A stretch of 64,000 nt of DNA from Saccopteryx bilineata (GCF_036850765.1 NC_089494.1:56127809-56191808); one strand, 5' to 3'; shown: positions 32,504 through 43,879, counted from the first letter of the stretch. The notes: generated by a model not told the origin, from the letters alone. Made by a program: numbers and translations.

Positions 32504-34239
32504 GGAAAGTCACAGTCAATGCCAAATTATCCAATAGGCACAAATTTGTGATCAGAAAATATAAAGAGATTCTGGTTTTATATATATATTTGAATCTTGT
32601 GGTTTTTAGTTTAATGATGAATCCATGTTGAAGTACATTTCGAAGGGAGGCATTAAATTGGAAGCTTGGGCTTCCAGAGGCTCTAGTCTCATCTTGGCTA
32701 AGGACATGAAGGCATGGCTCTTGGTTATGTCAAAGAGGGAAAACTGGGAGTTGTTCGCATATATTTTATGCTTCTTTCGGCTGTTGTTAGGAAAGTATCC
32801 CTCAAATTATTCTCTACCAGAGGTGATTAAAAATAGGGAGGAGAGAGGGATATAGTTGCACTTTGCAGGACACGAAAAATGCACATGCTGCTAAATTGTG
32901 CAAGCCACAGGGAACACTTCTCACAGGTGTTCCATTCTGCAGAGGTTACTCATTTGCCTCCAAGTGCAATCCAAGGTGTTGAGTTGATGCCTTAAGGGCC
33001 CCTCTCCCGTACTCTGCACCTCAGTTACCTGGAGATACCAATACTTATCTGAGCTCAGTAGCAGCCACACTGTTCCCAACTCTGAAGTGCAGGGCACTGG
33101 AAGCTAGGCGTTTTTCTCATGGAAGGCTTTTGCCTCTGGAATTTCCTGCCTGTCGTAGTCTGCCAGAACCCTACCTTACTGACCTTCAGGGACTCATGAA
33201 AGATTTCTTTTCAAAATAACTTTTACTGATGGGAAGAGATCTTAAGGGCATAATTTTGCAAAAAACAACGTAAGTAATTTTATAGCTCATATTCTTCTGA
33301 GTGATGATTTCATTTTGGTGCTTGTTTCCTGTAGTAATTTCAAATAGGATACAGTTTTAAGAATAAACATACCAATATGTTGTCTGTACTTAGTAATGCG
33401 TAAGTGAGAATGCCTACCTGTTTGTGAAGATACTTAGACTTCAAAAAATATAAAAACTATCTGTCAGATTGATGCTTCTTCTCACCTGGTCCAAGCTCCG
33501 GTGTGCCAGTGCCTGCAACGACCCTAAAATTCCAAGGTGAGTAGAAAAACCTGCTCATTTTTGTAAGCTCCAGGGTGGTGTGCATGTGTCTGTCAGATCT
33601 CAAACCCACCCTGGAGAGCAGCATTGGCTTGGGCTAGATGCTAGGATATTTACTCTGGACGATTAGGCCAAGACATTAACAGCTGCTGGATTAATTATTG
33701 ATGGAGTTAGTGTCAATCAGCTGAGAAGAAAACCAAAACATAATACTTTAAAATCATCTGATCAAAAAATATTTTCTGCTAATACAGCTTTCCTGTCCTT
33801 CATTAGTCATGCACTTCTCCAGCCAAAGAAGTACACTCAGAAAACTACTCTCCTAAAATTATTTTTCCTTTCCCCTTAAATGTTTTCTTTCTAAGCGCTC
33901 TCCCTTTCAGCACTCAGCACCTTGGCTACGTTTGTGCTGTTTTCTGAAGATGCCCTACATCGGGGTAACCGATGACATGTTTCAGTTTTGAAAACTTAAA
34001 CACAGACAAGATATCCGGAGGTGCAGGAGCCCTCCACCCACGAGCTTTTCAGATCCTGGGCGAGGCTGCGATGCCTTCAGCGCTGCGGGCCTTCCCGGCT
34101 CCGCCAAAAATGTCGAGGCTGCTCCGTGTGGTCCTCCAGCCGAGAGGCGGTTGAAGAGGAAAAACAAATAGTCGGTCGGTCTTGACGACCTCCAAGAGAG
34201 TTTCACTCTGGCTTGACTATTATTTGAAAGATCCGCCCC
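32504..34239. other. Unique DNA upstream of the CpG island
   Basis: No repeat or exon identified. The segment 33600-33960 carries TAATTA-type homeodomain-like sequence ('ggattaattattgatgg' near 33690) and precedes the promoter, so it is a candidate upstream regulatory region, without direct proof. Confidence 0.45.
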
Positions 34240-34392
34240 ACCGCGTCGCTTGGCATTCCGGTTTTGGGACCTCGGCCGCTGCCAAGAATTGTATCAGGGG
34301 TCGGAGCCCCGCGGCAGAGAGCGCGAGGACCTGTGGTCGGGTCCGTCCGGACGGAGCCTCCTCTCCTTGTGCGCGCACGCCTGGCGAGGCGG

Positions 34393-34398
34393 GATTTA
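34393..34398 (+). promoter_or_regulatory. TATA-like box TTTAAA
   Basis: A single AT-rich hexamer inside an otherwise GC-rich stretch. It would place a start site near 34420-34430, consistent with the ATG-free leader that follows. Inference from spacing. Confidence 0.4.
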
Positions 34399-34424
34399 AA
34401 GGCGGCGATGCTGCGGGAGACTCT

Positions 34425-34907
34425 GCAGTGTCCACGAGCCCCCGAACGGTCCCGCCTCATCCGCCCCAGTGTGTGTGCTGTGCGAGTCCCTGCCTGGTAA
34501 ACCGTCCCCGGCTTCGGAGGCGGGGTGCACGGGCCTGTCCAAACCCCGGGTCCTCGGCCGGGCCGGGGGGCCGGGCGGGCGCGCCCCGCCGACTGCAGCG
34601 CACGCCCCTCACCTGGGCGAGGCAGGGCGCGCAGGCGCTCAGCGCGGGGGCCGCGGGCGGGTGCCTCGGCTCGGCGGCCGCAAGAGTTGGACTGTTCGGG
34701 ACCGCGCCGGGCTGAGCTGCCGCCCGCCCTGCCGCCGCCAGCGCCGCCGCCGCCTCCGCCACCGCCCTGGCTTCCGCAGATCGCGGGAGAGCGTCTGCGC
34801 GAAGCCCCAGCGCAGCCCCGGCGGGACCGCCGCAGCCGGCGGAGCGCGAGCAACAGCTTCCCGGCCGGAGGAGCCCGTGACCCACGCGCCAGCGGCCGGC
34901 GCACGAG
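34425..34907 (+). other. Predicted non-coding first exon (5' UTR) of an unknown gene
   Basis: From the presumed start region to the strong donor GCACGAG|GTAAGC (GT at 34908) there is no ATG on the plus strand (last one upstream at 34408), which favours an untranslated leader. It includes a (GCC)n-rich stretch at 34730-34765. The intron would begin at 34908. I do not recognise the gene; the first coding exon is beyond the window or unrecognised. An alternative donor-like GTAAAC follows 34497. Open frames across this region on both strands reflect G+C bias. Confidence 0.55.
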
Positions 34908-35030
34908 GTAAGCTCGGGGCGCCCAGCCCAGCCCAGTCAGTCCGGCGCCCCGTGCACTGGAGGCGCCCGCCCGCCTCCTCGGGGCGAACCCGCACCTGGG
35001 CGCGCCGCCCCAGGGAATGGCCCGGGGGCC

Positions 35031-37900
35031 TCTCCCCATGGAGTTTCCACTTTGTCCCGCGGTCCCACTTGTAGAGGAGGACGCCCAGCTGCTGCTTGCC
35101 GGGGCTGTGGGGTTCCTGGAAGCCCCTGGAGTTAAGAATAGGTTGTGGAAGCCAGGGGAGCGGAGGGGTCCCCATTGTGCGCTTCTGGGCTCTGATTCCC
35201 GAGGACCGAGGGGAGGATGAAGAAGGGGAGAGGACAAGGAGAGTGCCCCTCTGTGGTTAGCCGCAGTGCGTCCGCCACCTGGCCTGGGAAGTTTGGGGTT
35301 GGACGTCTCCCACTTCATTACAGGGAAATAAATGGATATTTGGGGGAAGGAGATGTGGGAGGAAGGTAACAGTCGAAGCCTGGGGTCCAAAGAGAGTTCT
35401 GCAGCTGAATGAAGGTGAACGGGGGGGGGGCAGTGAGGCAGAAAGAAGGTCCCAAAGTTTGTAGCTGCTGGGTGGGATACCTGATCCCGGTCTGGACTAC
35501 CAAGCGCTGGGTGGCGGTGTCAGCCGAGAATGGGAGGACACTGTGGGACTGCGGAAGGGACAAGAGGAGGAGGCGAGGACCATCTGTCTCGCCACTGTTA
35601 TTTGCGGGGGCCGCTGGGGAGAGCAAGCAGGACGATGCTTCCCCGACTGCTTTCCCAGGCTCTGGAGAACAAACACTTTCTATGGTGAACCTGGATGGGG
35701 AGTGTGGTGGTTCTTCAAGGAAAATGAATTGCCCCGTGGTCCCCTGGGCAGAGAAGAAACACAGTTTTGGAATGCTCTGAAGTTCTTGGCTTTGCGAGTG
35801 TCGTTTTCATTTTTATACCGAGATGTGGTTTGCAGTTCTTTTTGGTTTTGCTGTGCCCAGGAACATCACACCAAGGTGCACGCAAACTTTATTAAGATGT
35901 AGCAAAAGATACTAAAAAAGAAGAAATAAACATTTGCTTTATGGGGTCCATGCCAGCCTAAAGCTTGGAAACTGGCAGCGTCAGAACAATGCTTGAAGCT
36001 GTAGGAAATGCATTTATCAAATTAAAAAGAAGGCTTTTTATAAAGTCATTAAGCTACATCTTAGATAAAGTTCAAGGCTCTGGCTTGAAAGAGTTTCCTG
36101 AAATATTTCAGGGCCTGATTTCACCGTTTTTCAGAGTCCATTCATCTTGTTTTGATGCCATATGTATATTAAGTATGCATCGCCCTCCCCTGTGTTGGAT
36201 AAAAATGCCCTAAATGCCCTGGGAATGCAAATACCGCATTGCAAGTTCTGTTGTTGCTTGAGGGTTTTATGGTGGAAAAAAATGTTTGGTCAAAGTGTGG
36301 CTTGTAGTCCAGATTCTATGTATATTCCCATAAATCAAGTATTTGTGGATTTATAATTTATGTACCTACTTATTTCCAAAAGTGATTTGAGGAAGCTTGG
36401 AATGAAAACCACAAATCAAACAGCTATTCCTGTAGCTCTCCTTGACCTCTCTTACATTTGTAGTAAAATTCTTTTGAGAAGGCGAATTCTTTTAATAAAA
36501 GAAAAATTACTGTGCTCTCCGGAATCATTCTAGTGATAGAAATATTTTGCAGTATCATTTCTTATGTACTCCTTTTGCATTTTATTATTCTTCATCACCT
36601 AAGTAATGATCTTTTTATAGACGTTTAAGAACCACTAAGTAGCATCGGTAGGAAAGAAAACAAAAACAGTGTTGATATTTTACAGCATTGGACCAGTAAA
36701 CAGATTCCCAGAGCAAAAAAAAAACAGTGAGTTTAGTGTATCCTTGAACTGAGGTAGAAAGGAACCCAAGGCTGGTGTCTCCTCTACAGTCAAGCCAGAG
36801 AGGGAACTGTTATTAGTACTTGTCGCCCAAACATGGCCAATTAGACCTGAGAGCCATTGGAGGATACCTTTACAAAGTAACTGTTACAGGAGGACCTATC
36901 AAAGTATATCAGGAGTTCTCAGAATCTTTTTTCTTAGTCTAGTCATCTGGTTCAGGCAGAAAATAAAAATCCTGCAAAACAAACATAACTCTAAATGGGG
37001 AAATGTCTATGTAGAATAAAGCTGTTTGGAGCTTCTACCAGGAAAGAGAAAAGAATCTTAAATCCTTGAACTGCCCCCTCTTCCACACCCTTTAGATTTT
37101 TTTTTCTTCCAGCTGAATTTGCAGATATTACTGCTTGATTTTTAACAACAATTTATATTAAATGAATTCAAGCTATTAATTTACATCTCACAGGCATGGC
37201 TACTTTATTTGCAAAACTCTTTAGCAGAAGTAAAGAGGAAACTTGGTTTTCTCCTGTTCCTATAAGATCCTGCGTCTTCAAAGATTTAAAGAACAGTGAG
37301 CATGTTTGTCCCAATATTCCACTGCTTTTTATTTGCTTCTGGGAGTTAGACGCCTCCCCCAACTCACCATTTCTCTCTCTCTGTTTTGCCACCTCCCCCA
37401 CTCCTGTCTCCACTCCCCATGTGTCTCAATATGGTCTTTTTATCCTGCCTTTTCTTTTTCATTTTTAAAGTTCTGTATATTTTTCATGATTCTCTTTGCT
37501 TTATAGATTATCTCCTTTTCCCCTTTTTGCATGTTACTTTTTTTTCCCCTGTGGTGTCCTTTTATTAGTGTTAGATTGTTTTCATAAAATAACATTCTTA
37601 TCTCTATACATTCCCCTCCTGAATTTCATGTAGACATTTTAAAGTACAAGATGGCTTTTATATTACTCTCAGATGCTTCAACTCTAACAGGTCTACACTT
37701 TAATCAATATCTTTCTCTTTCCATAAATAGGAGTGACTGTTGATTTCTGTATTTCTCCCAGTCACCCAGGACCTTCCCAGTATCTTTGCTTTCCACGTAT
37801 AATACCCAGGCAAATCCCAGAGACTCTATTTCCATGATGCCTGCTTTTCCATCTTCCTACTCCCTCGGTGATGTCTTTGCTCAGACTCTTATCTTTTTAG
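35031..37900. other. Presumed start of long first intron; no exon recognised
   Basis: Sequence becomes AT-rich. A run of ten G lies at 35421-35430. Nothing with a recognisable reading frame or splice pair was found. Frames at 35409-35902 (+) sit in the G-rich shoulder of the island and lack motifs. Confidence 0.5.
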
Positions 37901-38110
37901 AGACTACCATGATGTCTTCCTGACTTGTTTCCAGTCTCCAGTCTCTGTCATTTCCAATCCTTTTACACTTGGTTTGCAGAATAAGCTTCTTAAAGCAGAG
38001 CCAAACTCGGTCACTGGCTAATAAACCTTCCCCCAGTGCCTTAGCCAATGCCTTAGCAAGTACCTTACATAGCTCTCCTCTAATGCTTAAGACCCTTTGC
38101 AGTCCAGTCC
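37900..38110. repeat. Ancient repeat, L2-like or L1M-like family
   Basis: 'tgacttgtttccagtctccagtctctgtc', 'acttggtttgcagaataagcttcttaaag' and 'gtccagtcccaaagtagctccac' follow an old eutherian repeat that also occurs near 59280 and, inverted, near 63330. I cannot settle the family by eye. Confidence 0.4.
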
Positions 38111-38573
38111 CAAAGTAGCTCCACATTTTTTACTTTGATCTTATAGATTCATTGACTTATCTGTTAATTTATTCAATGGATATTTGAGAGCCTGCTACCT
38201 GCCAGGCACAGCTGTATAGGTAATAGTTTTAGAGGTACCTATGTGTTGGCTCAGTGACATGTTTCCATTTTTATTTTTCAGTGGTGGAATCCACTGTCAA
38301 AATGTAATCATATGTGGTTGAAAAGGGGTCCCAGCAATTCCATTAGCCTCCCTGCCCTCCCCTTAGTAGTCTCTGAGGCATCATCACAGAATCATGAGTC
38401 TGCCTGAAACAATTCAAAAAACACTGCTGTAAGCTGAAGGCAATGTTCCTTCAACACCCAGCAGGCCTCTGGGCTCTGCATTTTTGCTTATCCGTCTGCC
38501 TGAAACAGGCCTTTCCACTTTTCCACAACCATTTCTGCCTGTCAGAGAGTCAGTGCAATTGCTACATGCTACC

Positions 38574-38617
38574 TGATCTCCTTGCGAGTTCAGTTTGATC
38601 TCCTTGCGAGTTCAGTT
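38574..38617 (+). repeat. 22-bp perfect tandem duplication
   Basis: TGATCTCCTTGCGAGTTCAGTT occupies 38574-38595 and again 38596-38617 with no mismatch. Two units only, in non-repetitive sequence. Confidence 0.97.
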
Positions 38618-38903
38618 TTTGCTTTTCCAAACCATTTTGCTTAACCTCCTATTGGAGCACAAGTCATGGTCTTCCTCATATATGCTTCCTGAATCCTCCC
38701 CTAAAGGCACTGTGCCAACCACACCTAACCTCAAGCCTCCATTTCCCAAAACAGCAAGCTCAGGGCCTGGCATATCATGAGGCATTAACAAATAATTTAA
38801 TTAGTCAAGTTGAATTCTTCCTAGTACTCTAGTCCCAATTTCTGCCTGTAATAGCTCTTTGTTTTAGGTCTTAAATTTGGTTCTTATAGTAGAGCTATGG
38901 CGC

Positions 38904-39292
38904 CTTTTTTTTTTTGGTGACAGAGAGAGGGACAGATAGGGACAGACAGACAGGAAAGACATGAGAAGCATCAGTTCTTTGTTGCAGCACCTTAGTTGTT
39001 CATTGACTGCTTTCTCATATGTGCCTTGATTGGGGGCTACAGCAGAGCGAATGACCCCTTGCTTAAGCCAGCGACCTTGGCCTCCAAGCCTAGTGACCTT
39101 TGGGCTGAAGCCAGCGACCATGGTGTCATGTCTATGATCCTATGCTCAAGCTGGTGAGCCCACGCTCAAGCAGGTGAGCCCGTACTCAAAACAGATGAGC
39201 CCGTGCTCAAGCTGGTGACCTTGGGGTTTTGAACCTGGGTCCTCTGCATCCCAGTCCGATGCTCTGTGCACTGCACCACTGCCTGGTCAGGT
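38904..39292 (-). mobile_element. SINE, type D, minus
   Basis: Inverted type D copy: (T) tail at 38904-38914, GACAGAGAGAGGGACAGATAGG stretch, then repeated 'caagctggtgagcc'-like units (39145-39220) and the inverted head CACTGCCTGGTCAGG at 39278-39292. The repeated inner units are expanded relative to 43552. Confidence 0.88.
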
Positions 39293-39331
39293 GATCTAGG
39301 GTTTTTTTAATTTGTATATGCATCTTGATCA

Positions 39332-39420
39332 TGAAGCACCCAGATACTGCATTTCAGCAGGTTCCCAGGTGATGCTGAAATAGCTGATCCAGGTACTCCG
39401 TTTTTAGTGGCAATGGTAGT
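39332..39420 (+). repeat. MER5A-like hAT MITE fragment
   Basis: 'gatactgcatttcagcaggttcccaggtgatgctgaaatagctgatcc' matches the MER5A right half as remembered. Left end absent. Confidence 0.55.
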
Positions 39421-39429
39421 AGATGATAT

Positions 39430-40145
39430 TTGCAGGTTTGGGATTCTGGCGGTCTCTGCCTCTGTCAGGTGATTTTCCTTCAGTTAGTATTTGCTTTGAT
39501 ATTACTTCTATTTAGGAAGGACTTTAGGCTTCAACATGCTTCCCAAAGCTGAGTGGAAGGTGTGGTGATTCTCTTGTATTTTCCCTATGTGTTGCTAACA
39601 CAGCATTGCAAGAGCTAGCTCTCTCTGTTGTATTTTTCTCTGGCCAGGACGATTGCCTTATTACACATCCCTTCCTATTTACCTGTCATTTTCAGATTGT
39701 GGCTGTTCTCCTTTCTCATTTTGTTATGACTTTTTCTTTCCTTTACTCCCCCTGGTTCTTGAAATTCTCTTCAGATGCCTTGGCTGACTCTTTGCCTCAG
39801 CTGTTTTCCTACGGCTTCCAAAATTTTTCTGTGAAAGGAGCAGTGAAACAGGGCGCAGGCGATTTCAGTGTCGTCCTGCCTCTACTGCTGGTGTGAGTCA
39901 GTGGGCAAAGCTGTTTCCTTTCTGGGCTCCTCGCTTGTGGCTGAGGGGGTGGGTTACATAGCTCCCTGGGTCTACTACAGCTCCACGGTGAGTGTGAGGT
40001 CTCCAGGTGAGGTAGAAGGAGCAGGCTGGGGAGGAAACAGGGATGGTCTGATGATGTTGATGTTGATGTGTGTCCCTCCCCCCATCTAGTGTTTCTGTTC
40101 TAGATAAACAGATTGAGCTTTTGTTGTTCTCACATTGGTTGGAGA
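39430..40145. other. Gene-less DNA
   Basis: No feature recognised. The frames at 39606-40089 (+) have no motif and no splice context. Confidence 0.5.
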
Positions 40146-40778
40146 AAGACTTGTATTTCTTTTTTTTTAATAAATAAATTTTTATTAATTTTAATGGAGT
40201 GACATCAATAAATCAGGGTACATATCAATATATTCAATGACAATATGTCCAGGTTATCTTGTCATTCAATTCTGTTGCATACCCATCACCCAAAGTCAGA
40301 TTGTCCTCCTTCACCTTCTATCTAGTTTTCTTTGTGCCCCTCCCCCTCCTCCTCTCCCTTCTTCCCTCCCCCCGCCCCCTGTAACCACCACACTCTTGTC
40401 TATGTCTCTTAGTCTTGATTTTATGTCCCACCAATGTGTTTTTTTCTGATTTACTTATTTTACTCTGTATAATGTTATCAAGATCCCACCATTTTGCTGT
40501 AAATGATCCGATGTCATTATTTCTTATGGCTGAATAGTATACCATGATGTATATGTGCCACATCTTCTTTATCCAGTCTTCTATTTTTTTTTTACAGTGA
40601 TTAAAGCCTTTAAGCAAACTCTTGGCCAATACAGCAAGAATCCATAAAAGAGTAGTGTCCTTAACATGTTCACCAAGTCCAAGTTGGCCCCAACACCATG
40701 CCAAATCCCTGAAAAATGCAACCCAACCCCAGTTCAGTCTGTTAGGAACTGTCAAAAGGAGCAAGACTTGTATTTCTT
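40146..40778 (-). mobile_element. L1 3' end joined to a 169-bp unrelated sequence, perfect TSD
   Basis: The insert (40162-40762) is bounded by the perfect 16-bp TSD AAGACTTGTATTTCTT (40146-40161, 40763-40778). On the minus strand it reads: 169 bases not related to L1 (40762-40594), ten A (40593-40584), then L1 from the last part of ORF2 (start 'agaagactgg', 40580) through the G-rich 3' UTR to the tail. A single TSD pair around both parts means they were integrated together. Confidence 0.9.
40594..40762 (-). pseudogene. Non-L1 RNA copy fused 5' of the L1 fragment, ends in A10
   Basis: 169 bases, sense on the minus strand, followed directly by A10, which looks like a poly(A) tail. The source RNA is not recognised. 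One frame is open through the piece but shows no known protein. The simplest explanation is template switching by the L1 reverse transcriptase from L1 RNA onto the poly(A) tail of another transcript. A repeat not known to me is the main alternative. Confidence 0.6.
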
Positions 40779-40974
40779 AAAGAAACAACTATCCTTGGTA
40801 TTTGTTAATTCAATTGTTTTCAACCCTGGATTCACACTAAATCCCTTTCAGGAGTTTAAAAGAAGTATGTTTTTTGCTTATCTCGATGGACTGGTTCATC
40901 AATAGTTTCAAATTTCAAAATCCCCCCAAATGATTGATTTCCAGTGTGGTGGAGAATTACAGCGTCTACTCTGT

Positions 40975-41220
40975 AAAGGTAGTGTGGACTGGTGGTTAGG
41001 AACATAGCACTGTGCTGAATCAAATCCTGGCTTTGCTCTTTGGCTTTGAGAGCTTGGGGAGGTTACTTAACTTCATTGGGCTTCTGTTTATTGATCTGTG
41101 AAATGTGTTGACTTGGTCGTTGTGAGGAATTGGTAAGAGCCAGTGAGTCACTGTGCACACTACAGTTGTTCAAGACTCATTTGTGGTTTTTTATTCTGAT
41201 AACCACACTATTACAGTTGA
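40975..41220 (+). repeat. MIR SINE, nearly full length
   Basis: tRNA-like start 'gtagtgtggactggtggttagg', core 'ggaggttacttaacttcattgggcttctgtttattgatctgtgaaat' and 3' part 'gttgtgaggaattggtaag' appear in MIR order. Confidence 0.78.
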
Positions 41221-42166
41221 TATTCCTGAATCAAGTAAGGGTCATTGTGCCTTAGTTGAGTTAACTCTCTCATCACCCTCTGTTCAGCTTCAACATATTT
41301 GGCACAGTATCATCAATTTGAAAAATTTATGAGCATATTTTTTGGAAGTCTGTGAAAAAAATACAGAAGGCATATATATATATATATATATTAGTAAAAA
41401 CTAATATTTATATTTTTTTATCTATTTGGTGGTACAACAACTCTATGATCACATAAATAGAAAACATGGATTAAAATACATATAAACTAGTAGAAAAAGA
41501 TGACCAGGCTTTTTTACTTCATGATAAATGACTAGCTCTTTAATAGAGACAGTTCTGTCCTCAACAAATAGAAAAGGCTTAAAATACATGGGTCTAGGAG
41601 AGCATTTTATTTTGGAAATAAATATGAATGTGCTAAGCATTTACATTTCTGACTTTATAATGGGAAAATGGAATTAAAAAAAGAAAGACACTCAGAGAGA
41701 TAGATATGCTGTCCTATGCAGGCTAAACTAAACTGTTTTTTCTCTTTTTTTTTGCTGGGATTCTGGGATAGCCATTATGCTATTATGATATCGTTATATC
41801 AACAAAGTTTAAATAAATGGAAATAACCAATATTATCTGAGGGCCCATATTTTTGTCTTCTGTACTCACCTGGAAATAAATAAAAGGGGTACTTAATTCC
41901 TGAAGGTTGGTCATAGATAGGTAATCGTGAATGTCAGCAGTTGTTACGCTGAAGTCCTTCACAGGGGAAAGACTGCTGGTGGGTATGGGTTCTCATCCTT
42001 TACTCTTGGAATAAAATGTTTCCTTTCTGTGTTGTTTACTGTTTTCAATTAAATCATCACTAAAGTTTCTTTCCACATTGTGGCATGCGCTCTTTTTACC
42101 AACACAATTAAGAAGATGCTTTGAAATTTTAAAAAGAACTTTTGAGCTCCACTAAGAAAAGGCCCA
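41221..42166. other. Gene-less DNA with an (AT)n run
   Basis: (AT)10 at 41372-41391. No gene recognised. Confidence 0.55.
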
Positions 42167-42227
42167 TTGTGAGAGTTAACTTGCTAATTCTTTTGAATCT
42201 TTGCTTCAATATACTCATGTTAAAATT
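42167..42227 (+). repeat. 61-bp direct repeat, copy 1
   Basis: Perfectly identical to 43288-43348. Starts TTGTGAGAGTTAACTTGC and ends CATGTTAAAATT. Not part of a repeat family I recognise. See copy 2. Confidence 0.97.
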
Positions 42228-43287
42228 GCGTAAAATTCCACAGAGAGTTGTGATGTTTGATGTTTACTCTGTCACGTAAGGTTTTCAGAGTCTAGAGGCC
42301 TGGACTCTTAGTCAGTTTATACTGGTTGCAAACTATGAGTTCGGATTCTAATTCCTATCAGGTTTAATAGAGTGCTATTTCTATGAAATATTAATTAGGC
42401 ATATGGAAATGACTATTATTCAGTCAAAGAAAATCATTGTCTTTTGAGTTAATAGGGGTTTTTATATGAAATCCTTATTGATAAATTGGAGAAATAAGAT
42501 TTAGAGAATTTATAATATTTGAAATTTGAGCATAGGTAGATTAAATGTCACAAGTAAAGGTAGAAAACTTCTACTGGTATTAACACTAGAATTTAAACTT
42601 CACATAGAAGTTGGATAGATTGGGTGATGTCCTCAGATTTGACATTTCAGAGGTGGGAAAACTTTTCCTTTTAGACTTTGATAGGATAAATATAATACTG
42701 AGAATAAGAATAGAAAGAATAAAATGCCATTGTTTTACGTACAGATGTTACTGGTGATGTTGGCTCCTGGTTCTTAAATTTGGCAAAGAAATAATTTAGA
42801 GTCAAGAACTCTAGCACAAGAGGAAGTTTACTTAGTTTGCAAAGTGGATGTATACTCGAAGAGAAGATTCAATCTGGCTGCTCAGAGAGCTGTCTTGGGC
42901 CTTTTACAAGGAATGCCACAGAGCCAGTTGGGCTGCATGGACTCAAGATACAAGTTACAGAGACAAAAGTTGGGCCCTTGGAGACAGGTTCAGGGGCTTA
43001 GCCCAGGACAAGCTGCCACTCCCCACAGCTCCACTGATTGCAAGTCTTGTAGGACCCTTAGAGCTTAGGAGAAGGAAAGCAAAGACACACATCTGAACAG
43101 AGAAGGCATGGCAGAGTGGGGCGGTGATTTAGAGAAAAAGCATGAACTGGGTTCTATGTCTTTAGGGCGTTTATCTGTTTCCTAAAGGCAGGAGTTTTAG
43201 AGGAGTTCTCAGGAGGATCTTCATCAGCTTTCCATGTGTGTCCTTTGATATGCTGATTTGTCTAGAGAGTGTATAAGGTTAGAGTCT
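42228..43287. other. Segment enclosed by the 61-bp direct repeats
   Basis: 1,060 bases. The left part is AT-rich unique DNA; 42770-43240 is purine-rich with weak frames (42844-43096, +). It might be an LTR remnant, but no TG...CA ends, primer-binding site or polyadenylation layout could be assigned. Confidence 0.4.
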
Positions 43288-43348
43288 TTGTGAGAGTTAA
43301 CTTGCTAATTCTTTTGAATCTTTGCTTCAATATACTCATGTTAAAATT
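43288..43348 (+). repeat. 61-bp direct repeat, copy 2
   Basis: Perfectly identical to 42167-42227, 1,121 bases downstream (start to start). The sequence on both outer sides differs between the copies, so identity ends sharply at both borders. Confidence 0.97.
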
Positions 43349-43551
43349 AATGTTAGGTCTCTGCTTCTTGGTTGGTGCTAGAGTAGGGGTTTGTTCATTG
43401 CATCTGGTCCTGATGTTAGCTATAGCTTCATCTGGTTTTGTTGCTCTTCTGGGCCTGGAACTGAAACACAACTGAGTCCTATATGATATCTCTAGTTTGA
43501 CCAAAGCTTTGACTCTGTGGTCAACAGACCCGAGACTTTGTTCCTAGGATT

Positions 43552-43879
43552 CTTCTTCTTATTTTTTTATTCTTGTGGGAGAGACAGAGAGAGTCAGAGA
43601 GAGGGACAGATAGGGACAGACAGGAAGGGAGAGAGATGAGAAACATCAATTCTTCGTTGTGATTCCTTAGTTATTCATTGATTGATTTCTCATATGTGCC
43701 TTGACCGGGGGACTACAGCAGACTGAGTGACCTCTTGCTTGAGCCAGCGACCTTGGGCTTCAGCTGGTGAGCCTTGCTCAAACCAGATGAGCTTGTGCTC
43801 AAGCTGGTGATCTCAGGGTCACAAACCCGGGTCCTTCACATCCTAGTCTGACACCACTGCACCACTGCCTGGTCAGGCA
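43552..43879 (-). mobile_element. SINE, type D, minus, perfect TSD
   Basis: Inverted copy with GAGAGACAGAGAGAG body and inverted head CACTGCCTGGTCAGGC. Perfect 11-bp TSD TTCCTAGGATT at 43541-43551 and 43880-43890. Confidence 0.95.

Larger units (their letters stand above)
34240..35030. promoter_or_regulatory. CpG island, promoter of an unnamed gene
   Basis: The only long stretch of very high G+C with undepleted CpG in 64 kb. It contains GC boxes (GAGGCGGG before 34390, CCGCCCC near 34234) and a TATA-like TTTAAA at 34393-34398 set in GGGATTTAAAGGCGG. Unmethylated germline CpG islands of this length mark promoters in mammals. The flanking sequence returns to about 40% G+C within a few hundred bases. 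Sharply rising CpG density begins about 34240 and falls after 35030. Confidence 0.85.

Noticed and set aside
33531..33545. Splice-donor-like AAG|GTGAGT at 33537
   Set aside because: A single donor-like match without a CpG context, frame or paired acceptor; such matches are frequent by chance.
34203..35390. 395-codon open frame on the minus strand across the CpG island
   Set aside because: Long frames are expected by chance in very GC-rich DNA (stop codons are AT-rich). Composition is Arg/Gly/Pro/Ala-biased, there is no domain, and frames are open on both strands over the same bases.
42770..43240. LTR of an endogenous retrovirus
   Set aside because: No TG...CA ends, no second LTR, no primer-binding site; the 61-bp repeats are too short and in the wrong place.
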